Part shown: positions 23,491 through 35,990 of the stretch, in pieces
How positions within the stretch are numbered: position 1 is the first letter of the stretch
Layout: every line of letters begins with the position of its first letter
DNA from: Reticulitermes lucifugus
Taxonomy: Eukaryota > Arthropoda > Insecta > Blattodea > Rhinotermitidae
Reading direction: 5' to 3'
Length of the DNA: 64,000 nt
Assembly: GCA_026260175.1 (NCBI GenBank)
Contig: JAKCWW010000834.1
Location: 9,626 to 73,625, forward strand
The notes under the pieces: generated by a model
What the model was told of the DNA's origin: nothing
The model's input: the letters and a program-made list of their open reading frames with translations, nothing else
Database searches by the model: none
Program-made: the position numbers and the translations under genes

Positions 23491-24819
23491 TGAGCAATGT
23501 TTACATAATTTTAGGCGGAAAGTCTGAAGAGAAGAGACGGAGGTACAGATTGCAGGATAATTATCGTATGGATATTACGTAACTGCAGTGTGTAAGGGTG
23601 CTGACCGAAATTGTCTTGCTCGAGACAGAGTGCAGGGCCCTTCTGATTAAACTTTCGAATTACGTGAAAAGGGACGAGTTTCTTAACTGAGTTTTTATTA
23701 GATTTTCAAGAAGTTCTCTGCTTAATGGGGCGGATACTTAGTTAAAGTTGCCTTTATTGACGTCGGACCCTATGCAAAAAGGCTAGCATGTGTTCGCCCC
23801 CTTCCAATATATTAGGCACGAATCGAGCCTTACAAAAATTAAGCAAATTATGCATAAAATTGAACTCTTTGTAACTGAACAAGGAATACAAGATTATTTT
23901 GTCTATTATCAAAATTATCTTACCAATTTGGGTATACATCGTTTCCTAAGAACGACATTTAATAAAACTGAATGCAGTTATGTACAATATAAGAACACAT
24001 ATGAGTGCGGCTGTTCACATGTGTAAAAAAGGCAAACCTGCCACATCTCGGTATTTACACTACAGTAATGGCGGTATTGTCCCCTCCAGGTCAAATGTTT
24101 GCCACACCCCTGATTCTTCTTCCACCCACCCCTTTCAGTCTCAGATTTCCGCCGTCAGTCGCCTCTTTATTTCTTCACGAAGCCGTGAGGTAGTCTTCAG
24201 GGATCATGACAAAAATCCGACTCCCTGAATCATGTTCGAAACTGGGGCTTTCAAGGTTCCGAAATAGCATGTATGACCACTACACAAGGCTACAGGGTTT
24301 CATTACATAACGCTGCGAAAACCCGACGTAACCTTTGAAATACTGTAGATCTGCTCGCTTTTCCAAGCCAGGTTACATCGTCGTGATATGAAAATTTCGT
24401 ATTAGGTCTAGCTGAGATAAGCCACCTATCCTTTTTTCTGTTCCTGTCTTTATGTGCCTACACATGTATGTAGTTGTATTTAGAGGCCTCTCACTGTTCG
24501 TCTATAACACAATGTGCTGTTTATATTTTGATACTTGTGAAGTACCTCGTTCAGATCTGGACCTGGCCACTGACGTTCGTTAACAAATCTACATGTTGTG
24601 GAGTATGCAACTGCGAAACTTCTGTGTGAGAATTCTGCTTGGTGGCAGTTGTCAGTTGTGTTTCCGGGGATGCTACGTGTTGCACGTTTTAACAGCATAA
24701 TGAAGCACACACTAACATTAACATGCAAGATTGCGTAGTCGACATACAGATTAGCCTGCAGCGTGTATCACACAGGAATCGTGTTCCTACTCCCGAAAGG
24801 GAAACAGATTTGCTTCTTG
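23491..24819. other. no gene recognised
   Basis: Mixed-composition DNA. Frames of up to 82 codons at 23980-24228 (+) and 24480-24728 (-) show no recognisable domain. Confidence 0.35.
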
Positions 24820-24945
24820 TCCACAATGTCCAGACTGGCTGTTGGGCCCACGCAGTCTCGTATACAGGTGCTACCTAGTGCCCTTCCCTCGGGAGTAAAG
24901 TGACCGGTGCGTGAATTTGACCACTAAACTCGAACTAGTGCTGCG
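24820..24945 (+). mobile_element. SINE body fragment (family of 14870)
   Basis: The blocks GGGCCCACGCAGTCTC, TATACAGGTGCTAC and AGTAAAGTGACCGGTGCGTG align in order with the body of the copy at 35583. The tRNA-like head and the tail are not recognisable. Confidence 0.65.
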
Positions 24946-25569
24946 TTTAATAATGACAGCTTCTGTAACTCCACTCCCACATATGTCTTCATGGATTGAG
25001 AATGGAAAGGTTTGCCGTTTACTTATGACGTCAGTGGCCAAATTATTAGCTCTTTCCAAATACAGGTGATTAGTTGAGGTAGTCACGAATGAGCACATTT
25101 CTGTTCGGAAAACTGTATAACAAAGCAAGAAGCCTCAAAGCCCCTTTTGCTCTCAAGAGGATAGTTCCCTTATTGTCCGTCCCTCTCCTAAATCCGAGCA
25201 GCCGTCCCTGCCCATGTCCCGTGTCTTCTGCAGGTGTCACTAACTAATATTCATTGCTGTTTCATTGGCACGGCTACTATGAGTCTGGATCTGCAGATAT
25301 GGCGCTGTATGAAACTGACGTACGTTCCTTCGCTTTGAATATGGACAGGGGCTTTTCCAGTTGCAATTTTTAATCCAATATTTCCTTCTTATTCTTCCCT
25401 TTTCTATCCTTCTTCCCTTGTTTTTCTTTGTCTTTGCTTCTTGTAATTATGTTTCCCTAGAGAGACGCTACAAATGAAATAAGTACTGCAATTTGATACG
25501 CTATGAATTAGTTGGTTGTACCAAGATATATTTTTTATAAAAGAACTGAAAAGCTATTGGGCTTAACTT

Positions 25570-25790
25570 AATACAGTTAAAGGTAAAGGTCAAGTTATTC
25601 ATACGAACACCAAGAAGGCATACGAGTATGAATGTATGAGATTTCCAGCTACACTCATTTTTAACCTCTGCACAAGATGGAGGTGACTGGGCAAATTCAC
25701 GTCCCGTCGTTTTACCCCCGCAGAAAGAAGCACTGGTATCTGAGGAATAGGAGCCTGTACAGGCCTCTGAGCTGGTTTGGACGTTTAGTT
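25570..25790 (-). mobile_element. diverged SINE (family of 14870)
   Basis: On the minus strand, an AGAGGCCTGTACAGG block, a GGGTAAAACGACGGGACGTG block and a GTATGCCTTCTTGG end lead into a TGACCTTTACCTTTAAC tail. All are in the same order as in the 35583 copy. The head is not recognisable. Confidence 0.55.
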
Positions 25791-28700
25791 CAGGTTCCGC
25801 CAGGTTCAGAAGCCAAATCGTCCAACAGCAGACCCGATGCGGAGCAAGCTTAAATTCGTAGCAAGAAGTTTAGGTTACACAGACTCGTTATAACAGGTTT
25901 TTTTTATATTTGGTGAGTATTTTCGGAGATTAAGCTTACAGTTTGATAGAGAAGCACGACTCATTGCTCATTCATTTTCTATACTGCGTACAAATAGAGC
26001 ACAACAGCAAGGTTTCAGAACTACCACGTCATTTGCACCAGCGTTACACTGAATTGAAGATGAATATTAATTCGACCTCGTGTTTAGTGAATGAAAGTAC
26101 TTTTTTTGGTATTTTTAACTCTCGAAAGTCAGAAGTGAGATGTATAACGCTAATCACAACAAAGCACTTCATTCATATTTACACTGCTGCAGCATCATTT
26201 TAAATAATAGTGACAAGCACAAATATGCCGACTGCTATCCGGATTTAAATCATATCTGTTCAGCCAGTAACAAAGCACTTTATTTACTAAAGTATCCCAT
26301 TATTCAAAATAATATTGAAGAAGAGCGCAGTTATTCTTAAATAATTTCTCTACTTGCCCTCATCAGCAATTAGTTTGACTCTCGAACTGAAGTATGTGAA
26401 TAAAATGCATAGGACCACAAAAAGATTTATGTACCTTCGTTTACTAAACAACTACGATCTCACATTTCACGGCAACGCTGTCACTCCTAAGCACATTTTG
26501 TGATATAAATGCATTGAAATTCTGTAAAACACGTTTGTTTAATTAAAACGTAAATGCTAATGTCGAGTAATTAGGTGCCTTCACTTATACCTTCCGTCTT
26601 ATAATTTAGCGGATTATGTCCCACTGCGAATAAAATTAAGTGTGGTATTAACATGAAGCATAACTTTAATGCTTTAATGTTGTCATAAAATTATATAAGA
26701 ATACTAAAATTCCACGGAGAAGAATGTGGTTTCTGTTACAACAAGTGTGTTCTTGTGGTCTCGTAGCTTATTGTGAAGGAAGTGTTCACTGCTTGAATCA
26801 TCCCTTCTACCTGTTTTACTAAATGGGTCACCAATAGTACTAAAAGATTGGGATCAATCTTCTGGGCCAGGAGCTGATTGCACATACCCTGCACGTAGCG
26901 TTGTGACGTCGCCCATTCAATAAATACGTAGCGGTTGCTGGATTTGTAATGAACTCGATTTGTATGTGATAGGTATAGAGTTCGAATTCTGTCTATGGTT
27001 GGTATTCCCGAAAGAGATATTTATTTTACTCAGTCTTGGGTATGGAAATACGGGAAAGTACCTTCAGGATCGGGGCATGTGCGGGTCGTTGTGAGCACAG
27101 CATTGGACTTCGGCGTTCAAAGAAAGATGAGGATTTTATTGAGTTCAGAACCACTGTTTCTTTTCTAAAGTCTTCACGCAGTCGTTATTTGTGGAAAATA
27201 AATGTCCGTTAGCATATTTACAGCAGCTTGCCAATGGAAACGTTCCTAGATTGTATCAATCCAGTCCACGCTCTTACATGTTCTTGTTTTAATATTTGTA
27301 ACAAAATCTTCTAGGGCGATCATCCGTGGCATCGTAAGGTAAATCTGAGGTTTAGAACACTTCCTATCTTTCCATCATAAAGGTTGACACTCATTTTCTA
27401 TCATCTTACCATCCACATTTATGTCAACCAAATAATTTCTTCCTTTCATGATTTAAAATCATTTTATAAATTTTTCACATGCTTCTTTCGAAACACATAT
27501 CATGTTCGTTTCCTATTCCTTTATTTCATTACAGAAAAAATAATTTGTAAATACTAAAAAGAATGAAGATTCCCATCATGTAATTTCCTCAAATCTCCTG
27601 CGATCTCCTTTCTCTTAAGACCAATTATTCTCCTGAATCTAAGGTTACTTCTCTTGAATGATAGTAGAGACGCCACTGGTTGACATAATGACATTTGGAG
27701 TGAGGTGAATCGAGCTAGCAAGCATTGCCACTGAACAGCGTATAGATGCGAAAGGTGGAAGTTCTACAGTACGCGGTATGCGAAAGGCGAACCTGATGTC
27801 GACGCAAATCATTTGGCTGAGGTGTCGGGGCTAGGGGAGAGGGAAGTGTATGGGCGCCAGCGTGAGCCGACGCACGAACACCTCATCTATAATAGCAGAC
27901 TAAAACTTCGCATGGATGTACACTGCAACTGGATACATTCTCGACAGAGCTTTCAGGGAATTGAGAACTATGATCCACAATCCTACGGGAGACTGGTCTC
28001 TGGTACTTGGAATCTCTTGGGATACACGCTGAATTTTGTATCACTAGCTCAGCTATAAATTATCGAAAAGGGGGTTCTCATAGTCCTGAAAGTGAGAATT
28101 AGCCGCAGTGAAACCCATAACAAATTCAAGGGATGTATCTGTTAACTTCACCCAGGGGATTATGATCAATGTAGTGTTGCAACTGTAGTTCCCGTAATTG
28201 GCATGATTTCTCCTCTCCTTTAACAGGAGCATTTTGTATTCATGAATGAATCTGATAAAGCATACCTCGTTAATTTTACTGATTTAATAGCGTTGTTAAA
28301 TCATAAGTCGCCTTAGAATCAAAAGTTATCAGCGAATAAATATATAAAATATTTCAAAATTTTTCAGATTTTTAAAGCTATTTCATTGTTCCGGATGGAC
28401 CCTAATAACTTTGTTCTTATAAGAGCACACAGAAATGTTACTGTCGACTTCAATTCAGAATCAGATGCCTTGAATTTCAGAAAATAAATTTGATATATTG
28501 CAAGATATGATTAAAAATAGAAAGTTACAATAAATGTGCTGTGATATATTCTGTTAACATTAACTTTTAAAATGACTAATAATATCAAATAGGAGGAAAT
28601 GGAATGTTATTGCGGGAGCCACGTGGGTGCAGCTGCTGAATATGTGAGTGAAATAACGAATATTTAATTCATTCTCAATGTAATTTTATGCTTTAAAGTG

Positions 28701-30331
28701 CATCATTAACAACCCCTTTAATTGCTAAGATTATATAGCTTTGGTGATAAACGAATTAATCAGCATGGAGCACAGGTGGGATGATATGGACAGGGGAATA
28801 GGAGAAAACCCTCTATTTGCCACTTCCTTACATAGCTAATAATTTGGCTGGAGTAGATAAGAGAAAATTTTGGACCCCACTTTCACCACCTCTGGTGTCG
28901 TAAGCTGAATGTAATAATCCGTAATGCTCTAAATTAGCTGATTATAAGTCACTTGAGTGAGGAGTAATCCAGTTAGAAAAAGTAGCAGTCAGACAAAGAA
29001 ATATTTCGCTTAAGTCCTTTGTTTTCAACACAGTAGATGAAATTACAAAAATCCTTCTTCTTTTGAAGTAGGTTTGGAGCATGTTTCAGAAACAAATGGG
29101 ATTAAATGTAAGTTGCGTCTTAAGTTAATCAAACCTTCTATAAAATATGACTATTTTCCTTCGTGTGAAAGGTGCTTACTTCATCCATCATGTGTCGGTA
29201 GTATTCGCTTACGTATTTCGCTTCCTGCCCCACAGATAATATTCTGTTACGCTGAAGGCTGTCGGTAGTGGAGCGATAGGAATCATATCAGCGGACTGTC
29301 CATTGAGAGGCCAAAACGCTTCACTGGAATTGATGAAGCACACAATGAGCCACACAGGAGAAAATCTTAGCACAAATTATATTTTTACATTAACACAAAA
29401 ACTTAGGCACAGAGACTGGTAAACAGAAACATTTTCTTTAAGTGAATTAATTTTATTTCTTTTATTCCAGTCAAGTGTTGAAGGATGAAGGTACGTAGAG
29501 TTATACGAAATTATTTGAATAGAGCACATTGAATGAAATGACTTTAAATTATTTTGTAACGAAATATGGGCTACCTCACCATAACACTGAATATGAATGT
29601 GTTCAAGATTACCATAATTGTGAAATTTCGGTTTAGTGTATATCCCTTCCGTCACGGAAACTTTAACAGGCGGATATATGCTTCTGTACAGCATTTGTGA
29701 TCATCCACTCTGCACGAAGCAAAGGAACTCTATCCTATTATGCTAATCTCTATTTAGAGGAGTGACACAGATTCTTCTATCTTCAACGTATAATCTTCCT
29801 CTCTTGTAGTTCTCCTTCTTCACTTCTCCCTTCGTCTTGATATTCTTTACCGGTTGCTTGTCCTTCTGTAAGCTGAATTCATATTCTCAAACTCCCTCGG
29901 CGCCTGCAAATGTAGGACCTATCTACAGAAGGCTGCATTGGTAACTCATTTAAATTATGTCTGAAGTGTTCAGGGAAGAACGGTGCAGGGGGGCGGAGAA
30001 GAGTCAAGTCCAATCTTCATACCTTTCTCACTAGGCTTTATCTATTAAGGTATAAATTAACAGCTTGAATTATTGTCGCCACTACACATATTGTTTTTCC
30101 TCTTACCAATGTCTGCTGACATGTCTGCTCGTCTTATACTCCGCATCTTCAGTGGCTGCTTAATGGTGCTGCATCTTTTTTACTACATGTAACAGAAACA
30201 TGTAACTGAAAATGTCAAGATTGGATGCATTAAGCATGTAGGCAATGTAAAGGAAAGCAACTTATTTACTAAAAACATTCAAAGGGGTTTCAATAAGTTT
30301 TATATGTCCCGTGCATTAATCAGATGTGTAC
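25791..30331. other. no gene recognised
   Basis: Mostly AT-rich. A GC-richer patch around 27720-28060 holds an 81-codon frame (27813-28058, plus strand) of unknown nature. A B-box-like GAGTTCGAATTC near 26977 may mark another decayed SINE, but an A box is not evident. Confidence 0.3.
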
Positions 30332-30454
30332 AATTTTTAAAAAGACCAACAAATGCACTTGATTGTATGAATGTAATTTTATTACATAGCGGATACTATG
30401 TAATAAAATTACATTCATACACTCAAGTTCATTTGTTGGTCTTTTTTAAAAATT
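30332..30454. repeat. near-perfect hairpin, 58-bp arms
   Basis: Left arm 30332-30389 and right arm 30396-30454 are inverted copies with about two mismatches and one extra base, separated by the 6-base loop CGGATA. The arms contain GACCAACAAATG and CATTCATAC blocks. It has no open frame and no hammerhead core. It could be a foldback or MITE-like element, or the product of a recent inverted duplication. No target duplication is obvious. Confidence 0.95.
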
Positions 30455-31307
30455 TTATTTGCGTGTTTCAATAAATTTACATACAAACCCAAAAATTAAT
30501 TGTTACGTTTTAATTGCTACATAAAAGAGCTACTTCCCTTTTATTATGGAAATCTAAGTTTCATCACAGTGCTAAGCACAATCGATTTTTTCTAGAGAAA
30601 GCACTTGTAAAGCCAGAATTATTTATAATCTTTTTATAAAAGGCTTAACCAACCAAGAATCATCTTCTCCGTAACTTTCCAGGCGACAATGGAAAGAATA
30701 AACTCATAAACACATATCAAGTTTTAGGTTAAACGGATAAATATTTAACTGCATGAAGCTGAGTCATTACAGAGACTATTGTTCTCGCTTAACTCCTGAA
30801 GAAATTCTGTCTTGTTCACAACAGCCCAGCCCAATACCTGTCCTGAAAATTTGAAGAAACCCTTAAAATTTTTATGTGTTTTAAACAAAAATGTTTTTAC
30901 TTTGGGTATTCCGGTTAATGTTCGTATTTCTTTCGGCAGTACTGAGATTGAAACTCTGAATAAAAGAACATAAATTCTGTCACAGGTGTGAGGAAATGAG
31001 TACCACGAATGAGAGATAAAAATCTGTTTTTCACATCTTATTTTCGTGAAGTTTTAACAGTCTTATAATACTTTATAAATGTCGTGCTACTTAGTGAGGT
31101 ATTAATTTTGTTTTCCTAATTGTGAAAGAAATGGGACAGAATAATGAAGGAAATCAGGTCCGTTTCGCGTAAATACTTGCATAGAATCACACAGACTTGT
31201 GAAATAATATGGCGCAGAAATTCAATGGTAGGCCTTTTAAAGGTCAGTAATATTTTATGATAGTCACATAAAGTCATTACTTCTATACTAGCCAAAATGA
31301 AAAGTTC

Positions 31308-31585
31308 AGAAAAATTGTAAGAATTTTAAGACACATTATTTCATTGAGTAGAAAATTTTAAATTACATAAAATTAATATTACTTTATGACAAGATTTATT
31401 CATAAGCACCAAATACATTCGAAATATCAGCCAAACATTTTATTGTAAATATTGAAAATTGTTTAAGACGCATTAATTCATTGACAAAGAAGTTGTAAGT
31501 TACATTAAAATTAATATTTATGATGCAAAATTTATTCATAAACACAAATTCCGTGTAATATATCAGTCAAAATATTATTCAGCTC
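31308..31585 (+). repeat. tandem duplication, ~137-bp unit
   Basis: Two adjacent diverged copies (about 31308-31445 and 31446-31585). Paired blocks include TTTAAGAC.CATTA, AAATTAATATT, TTTATTCATAA.CAC and ATATCAG.CAAA. The spacing between matching bases is 137. Copies differ by many substitutions and small indels. Confidence 0.8.
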
Positions 31586-34500
31586 CTCTCGATTAAATAT
31601 TATTTGATTGTTAAATTACACCTTATGTAATATTGGGCGAGTTAACTTGCATATTCTTGCAAGTCTGGTAAAAAATATATGGTCAGAAATCGTAAAACCT
31701 TTATGAAATTTCAAGATAAATTTTCTCTCCCTATGAAAAATAAATTCGTACTTGGGCATTCAAGTCCTGAAGGATTTATGCCGTGTCGACTAATGAGTAT
31801 TTACCAAAGTTTCGAGGGATCTTAGTGCCCTTATCTTCAATGTCAAACAGTCCGGAAATTATGTTTGGTTCCGAAGACAATGAAGTACACATCAGTCTAA
31901 CTGCGGTAACATGAAGTAAACATAATCAGTTTGACCGCGGTAACACCTTACCAATTGGTATGTTGTAACATCCCGGAAGACTTGATTCTTTTCACCATCG
32001 CAGTAAGAACCAAAAATCTCGCATTTCTTTTGTGTCTGTCGCGAAGTCTGAAAGTTTTCTACTTACCTGAAAGTGCCGAGGACGATGCTAGTATGGTATA
32101 GCGCACAGTACAAGAGATGTTTTTCTCTCTGTACATACAAATTTATAGAGGAAACTGTGGAGATGCATGTTTTTCGCCTTCTAAATAATACGTAACCAAT
32201 TCTGTCCATAAATACATCTCAGTGAAATGCAAGAAACATTGCCACGAACTGCTTTTTTGAGAGGTATAAATTTTTCATTGCTGCTGAGGTTGGTATTATC
32301 ACTGTGGAAACGAGTTGGCGTTTCTCATTTGTAATAAACCTCACGCTCATATTTTTTGTGTTTCGTTTGGTAGCGATTCTCCCCATGGAGGGTAAACACA
32401 CAGTACCCAAAAAATACTTGAATTTACCGCAAACAAATATTTCTAAATGCATTCGGCATACCACATTGTGTAGTTCTATAGAAAGACTTGCTGCAGATTA
32501 CAAGCTGTATTTTGAAAGGAATGAGAGAATATTCGAAACAGTAGGGTATGAAGGGAAGTCAAAAGCAGGAACAATAGTTTGAAGTACCAATAGCAAAAAG
32601 ATTGAATTTGGTATTGTCTTGTGTAAATAATGAAATTAAGTTTGTTAAAATGTTTTCTGTCATATTAACTATCATTGGAATTAAGGCGCAGGATGTGTAG
32701 CATATACTTAATGGACAAGTTTAGAGTGTCACAGGCGCATTTCCGAAAAAACAAGACACGTCTGGAATTAATTTGTTGCGTACAAATCACTTTATTTTAT
32801 TTATCACAAAGTATCGCAGTTACTTTCAGAATGCAAAGGTATCATCCGAAACAATGGAATCATATCTGCCATTATATTTCTCTGCAGTCACTAACCATTT
32901 TGCTTGCTAAGATATAACAGTTATTACACTAAGAATTTGTTGGATAAAATTAATTTTTTGTCATTCCATAATAAATAATTCTAATTTTAGAGGAGTCAGA
33001 AAAAAAGTTGACTGATCCTCAATAAACTTACATTTAAGTATGTTATGTTTTTACGAAAATATAAGGAGAAGCAATTTTTGTGCATACATAATTTTGACAT
33101 AAAGTTTGTCTCTAACCCAACTGTCTAGTAACGCGGGGATCTCAGTTTGACGACTTTTGTGGGTTATGACAAATTGCCGGTAATGAGCGATATAATAAAT
33201 TAATATTAACTGACTTTTTAGAATATTGATTCTCGGCATACAATAATTCTAACGCAGAAAGTAAATATAGAAACATTTGTCGAAATGTGTGGCAAAATAG
33301 TATATTTCAGATTAATAAGAGAAGTTAAACTACAACGAATATTAGAAAATGTGGCTAGTAGAAATGTAAAGGAAAGGAAGTGATTCCGTGTCTAGTGTAA
33401 TGAAACAACTTCATTCGGCGTCCTTTGTTCTACGCGCGCACACATATTTTTCTGACAGGCATTCAAAATTTTTGGTAGCCAGCTTTGAATTTGCAAAATA
33501 TTTCATGTAATAAAATGCAATAAAATAAACTTATATATAGGAACAATAATTCTGTTCAAATATTATTTTTTAACTTCCGGTTATTTCTGTATGCTCCTCA
33601 TCTTTACTGTGCAATTTTTATTATCCGAAATTTAGATTACTGCTTCTATTTTTCACGCATCGTGTCATCAGTCAAATATTATATTGGTTAGTCCCCCATG
33701 ATCATGCTTTGCCAGTACTTAATTTTATTCCACGACAAATCTCAGTTCAAACCATGCAGTGCCTATGACATTGGCTTCTCTAATTAGAAGCGGTACAGTA
33801 CAAGACTTTGATAGAAACAAAAAAACAGATGGTTTTGTTAATTTTAACCGTGAGATTAATTTTGTCTTTGAGTTTCAAAGTCTGCCTTGAAAAGCTGAAT
33901 CAGTAATTTGATCATGGGACTCATCGTGTTATGTAATCCAAAGGCTCATACACATGTCTGCAGAACCACGACATATCTCCCTACTTCCAGAGATAATGCG
34001 TGTCCATATTTTCGGAACTAAGTCCTTTAAGATCACTTAAATAAAATTCCTTGACTCTCGTAATAGCTTCCAAAATTATGCGTTCCATTGAGATTCTGTG
34101 ACCAAAGTTATATACCAATTCCTTCTTTGCCCTATTCCTTTTGCTTCTCCCTCTCATCTCATTCTTCTTCACAGCCCTAAAAATGTTAAGAGAAGAGTAC
34201 GCTGACCAATTAAACTATCATACTTTGAAACGTAAAATGATTATTTGAATGAATTCACTTCGAGTTCTGTGAAGGACAATCTATTTTGGAGTGCGGCAGA
34301 AGACATTTTACCACTGATTAATACAAAAGTTCAAACGTGACGTGTGGCATGCAACACCTCTTCGGTGTTTAAACACCAGAAACACTTACTTGGGCAGAGT
34401 GGCGTCGCGAATCTTTGCCATGAGAGTAATGTTTGCCTCTCGAATAATGAATCTTTCCCTCATTAAGAGGGATCTCGTACATATAATTATCTAAATCTTC

Positions 34501-35582
34501 TCACTGCAGCACAAGTTGCTGGCAGGGCGCATGCTCAGTCGGACCTTCGTAAACTCTGCATAGCTACGCATCGTCATTCTCCTTTGTCTCCGTTTTTCAC
34601 TCTTGACTCCTTTTAGATGGTGTTGGTGGCTATAGAAATAAACATTTCGCGACATGCCTGGATCTGTAATAGAAGCAAAATGGTTTAATCTCGTCGCGGA
34701 GAAACAATACCATGTTATTAAATTGCTATTTGTGTTGTGAATCCTTGTGTACTCTCACCTAGACTTACTCTATTCTACTGGAAGTTTGCGTTTGAGAATG
34801 AAGTGACCCAGCTTTTATGGCAGAAAAAAAAGATTTGAAAAGGGGGGAAAAAGTTGGTTAAAAGCAAAAACACGAACAATAAAATGTCTTTGACAACAAA
34901 ATGGCAATTTGCGCCAGTTGTTGTGGTATTATTTGATATGAGAAGACTATATTGTACAACTTTCTTTGAGAGAAATATTTTAAATGGCGAATTTAAAATT
35001 ATGTAAATGGAAGTGGTCATGTCATATTCTAAATTACTACCCCACGATATGCCTGATGGGTCCTCATCAATCCAAGAAGTTCCCAGTCATACAAAAGGCC
35101 TCTGTGCCAAGAATTGGACAGGAACGTCCAGAACACAAAAATTCTAACATTTGACTCTTATATTCAGAGCTTTTCTTTTAAATTGCGACATTTACGTCAT
35201 CGTTATCATCATCATCATATAGGCCCGATTTCCTATAAATTTGCTTACATATTGCTGTGTTCTGGAACTTTTATGCGTGACGTTTCTGTCGGTATGTAGT
35301 ACATGCTTTTATTAAGACTTGAAACTAGACATGAGTCAGCATACCTCTGTAAAGCAAATTTCTGCCTCCAGAACGACCGGTCTTCAATTCCCGGACTGTT
35401 GAAATGTCTTCGTTTTTTTCACGCTAACCCAAAATCTGCGCCCAGTCCACTGCTTACGAGTATGCTGGATTCTTTCTGCTGGGAAATAGCGGCCTTAGAG
35501 TGAGGGTGACCAGTGGCTCCATATGGCTTTGAAGCTAAGAAAGGCGAAGTTTCAGTTCTGTTTCCTCGTGTGCGCCTTTGTG
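31586..35582. other. no gene recognised
   Basis: AT-rich DNA with frames of at most about 90 codons (for example 32304-32582, which starts at GTG and has no recognised domain). A GC-richer stretch runs from 34330 to 34620. None is called as coding. Confidence 0.3.
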
Positions 35583-35832
35583 AGCCGGGATAGCGTTGTC
35601 TGTACAGCGATTTGCTATGGACTGGACGGTCCGGTAATCGAATCACTTCCAGACTGACTCTAGAGCCCACCCAGTCTCCTATACAATGGGTACAGGGTTA
35701 TTACTGGGGTTAAAGTGACCGGGGCGTGGAGTTTACCCTCTAACACCAAGGTTGAAGAGATAGTAGAGCTACACTTCTACTCTCCCTCTGTGCCTTCTTG
35801 GCAGGTAATATGGTGACATTTATCTTTATCTA
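35583..35832 (+). mobile_element. tRNA-derived SINE (family of 14870)
   Basis: The head has an A-box-like TAGCGTTGTCTGTA (35591-35604) and a B-box-like GGTAATCGAATC near 35632. The body blocks GAGCCCACCCAGTCTCC, CTATACAATGGGTAC and GGTTAAAGTGACCGGGGCG are followed by CTCCCTCTGTGCCTTCTTGG and a TATCTTTATC tail. Block order is the same as in the minus-strand copy at 14870. No clear target duplication was seen. Confidence 0.8.
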
Positions 35833-35920
35833 TACACCTTTAATTAGTTGAGGTCAGTGAGAGGACAAATTTGCCTTTCATATTAGCAGTAATAAGTTTT
35901 AACTTTAAACACAGAATTAC

Positions 35921-35990
35921 AGTGAAAATTTGTATAAAATATATTCTATACAAAAAGCTTTGTAGGATATATTCTATACAAATTTTCACT
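35921..35990. repeat. 70-bp palindromic hairpin
   Basis: AGTGAAAATTTGTATA (35921-35936) is mirrored by TATACAAATTTTCACT (35975-35990). The inner parts also pair across the centre AAGC near 35955, with a 2-base indel. It is AT-rich and has no terminal repeats of a known family. Confidence 0.85.
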
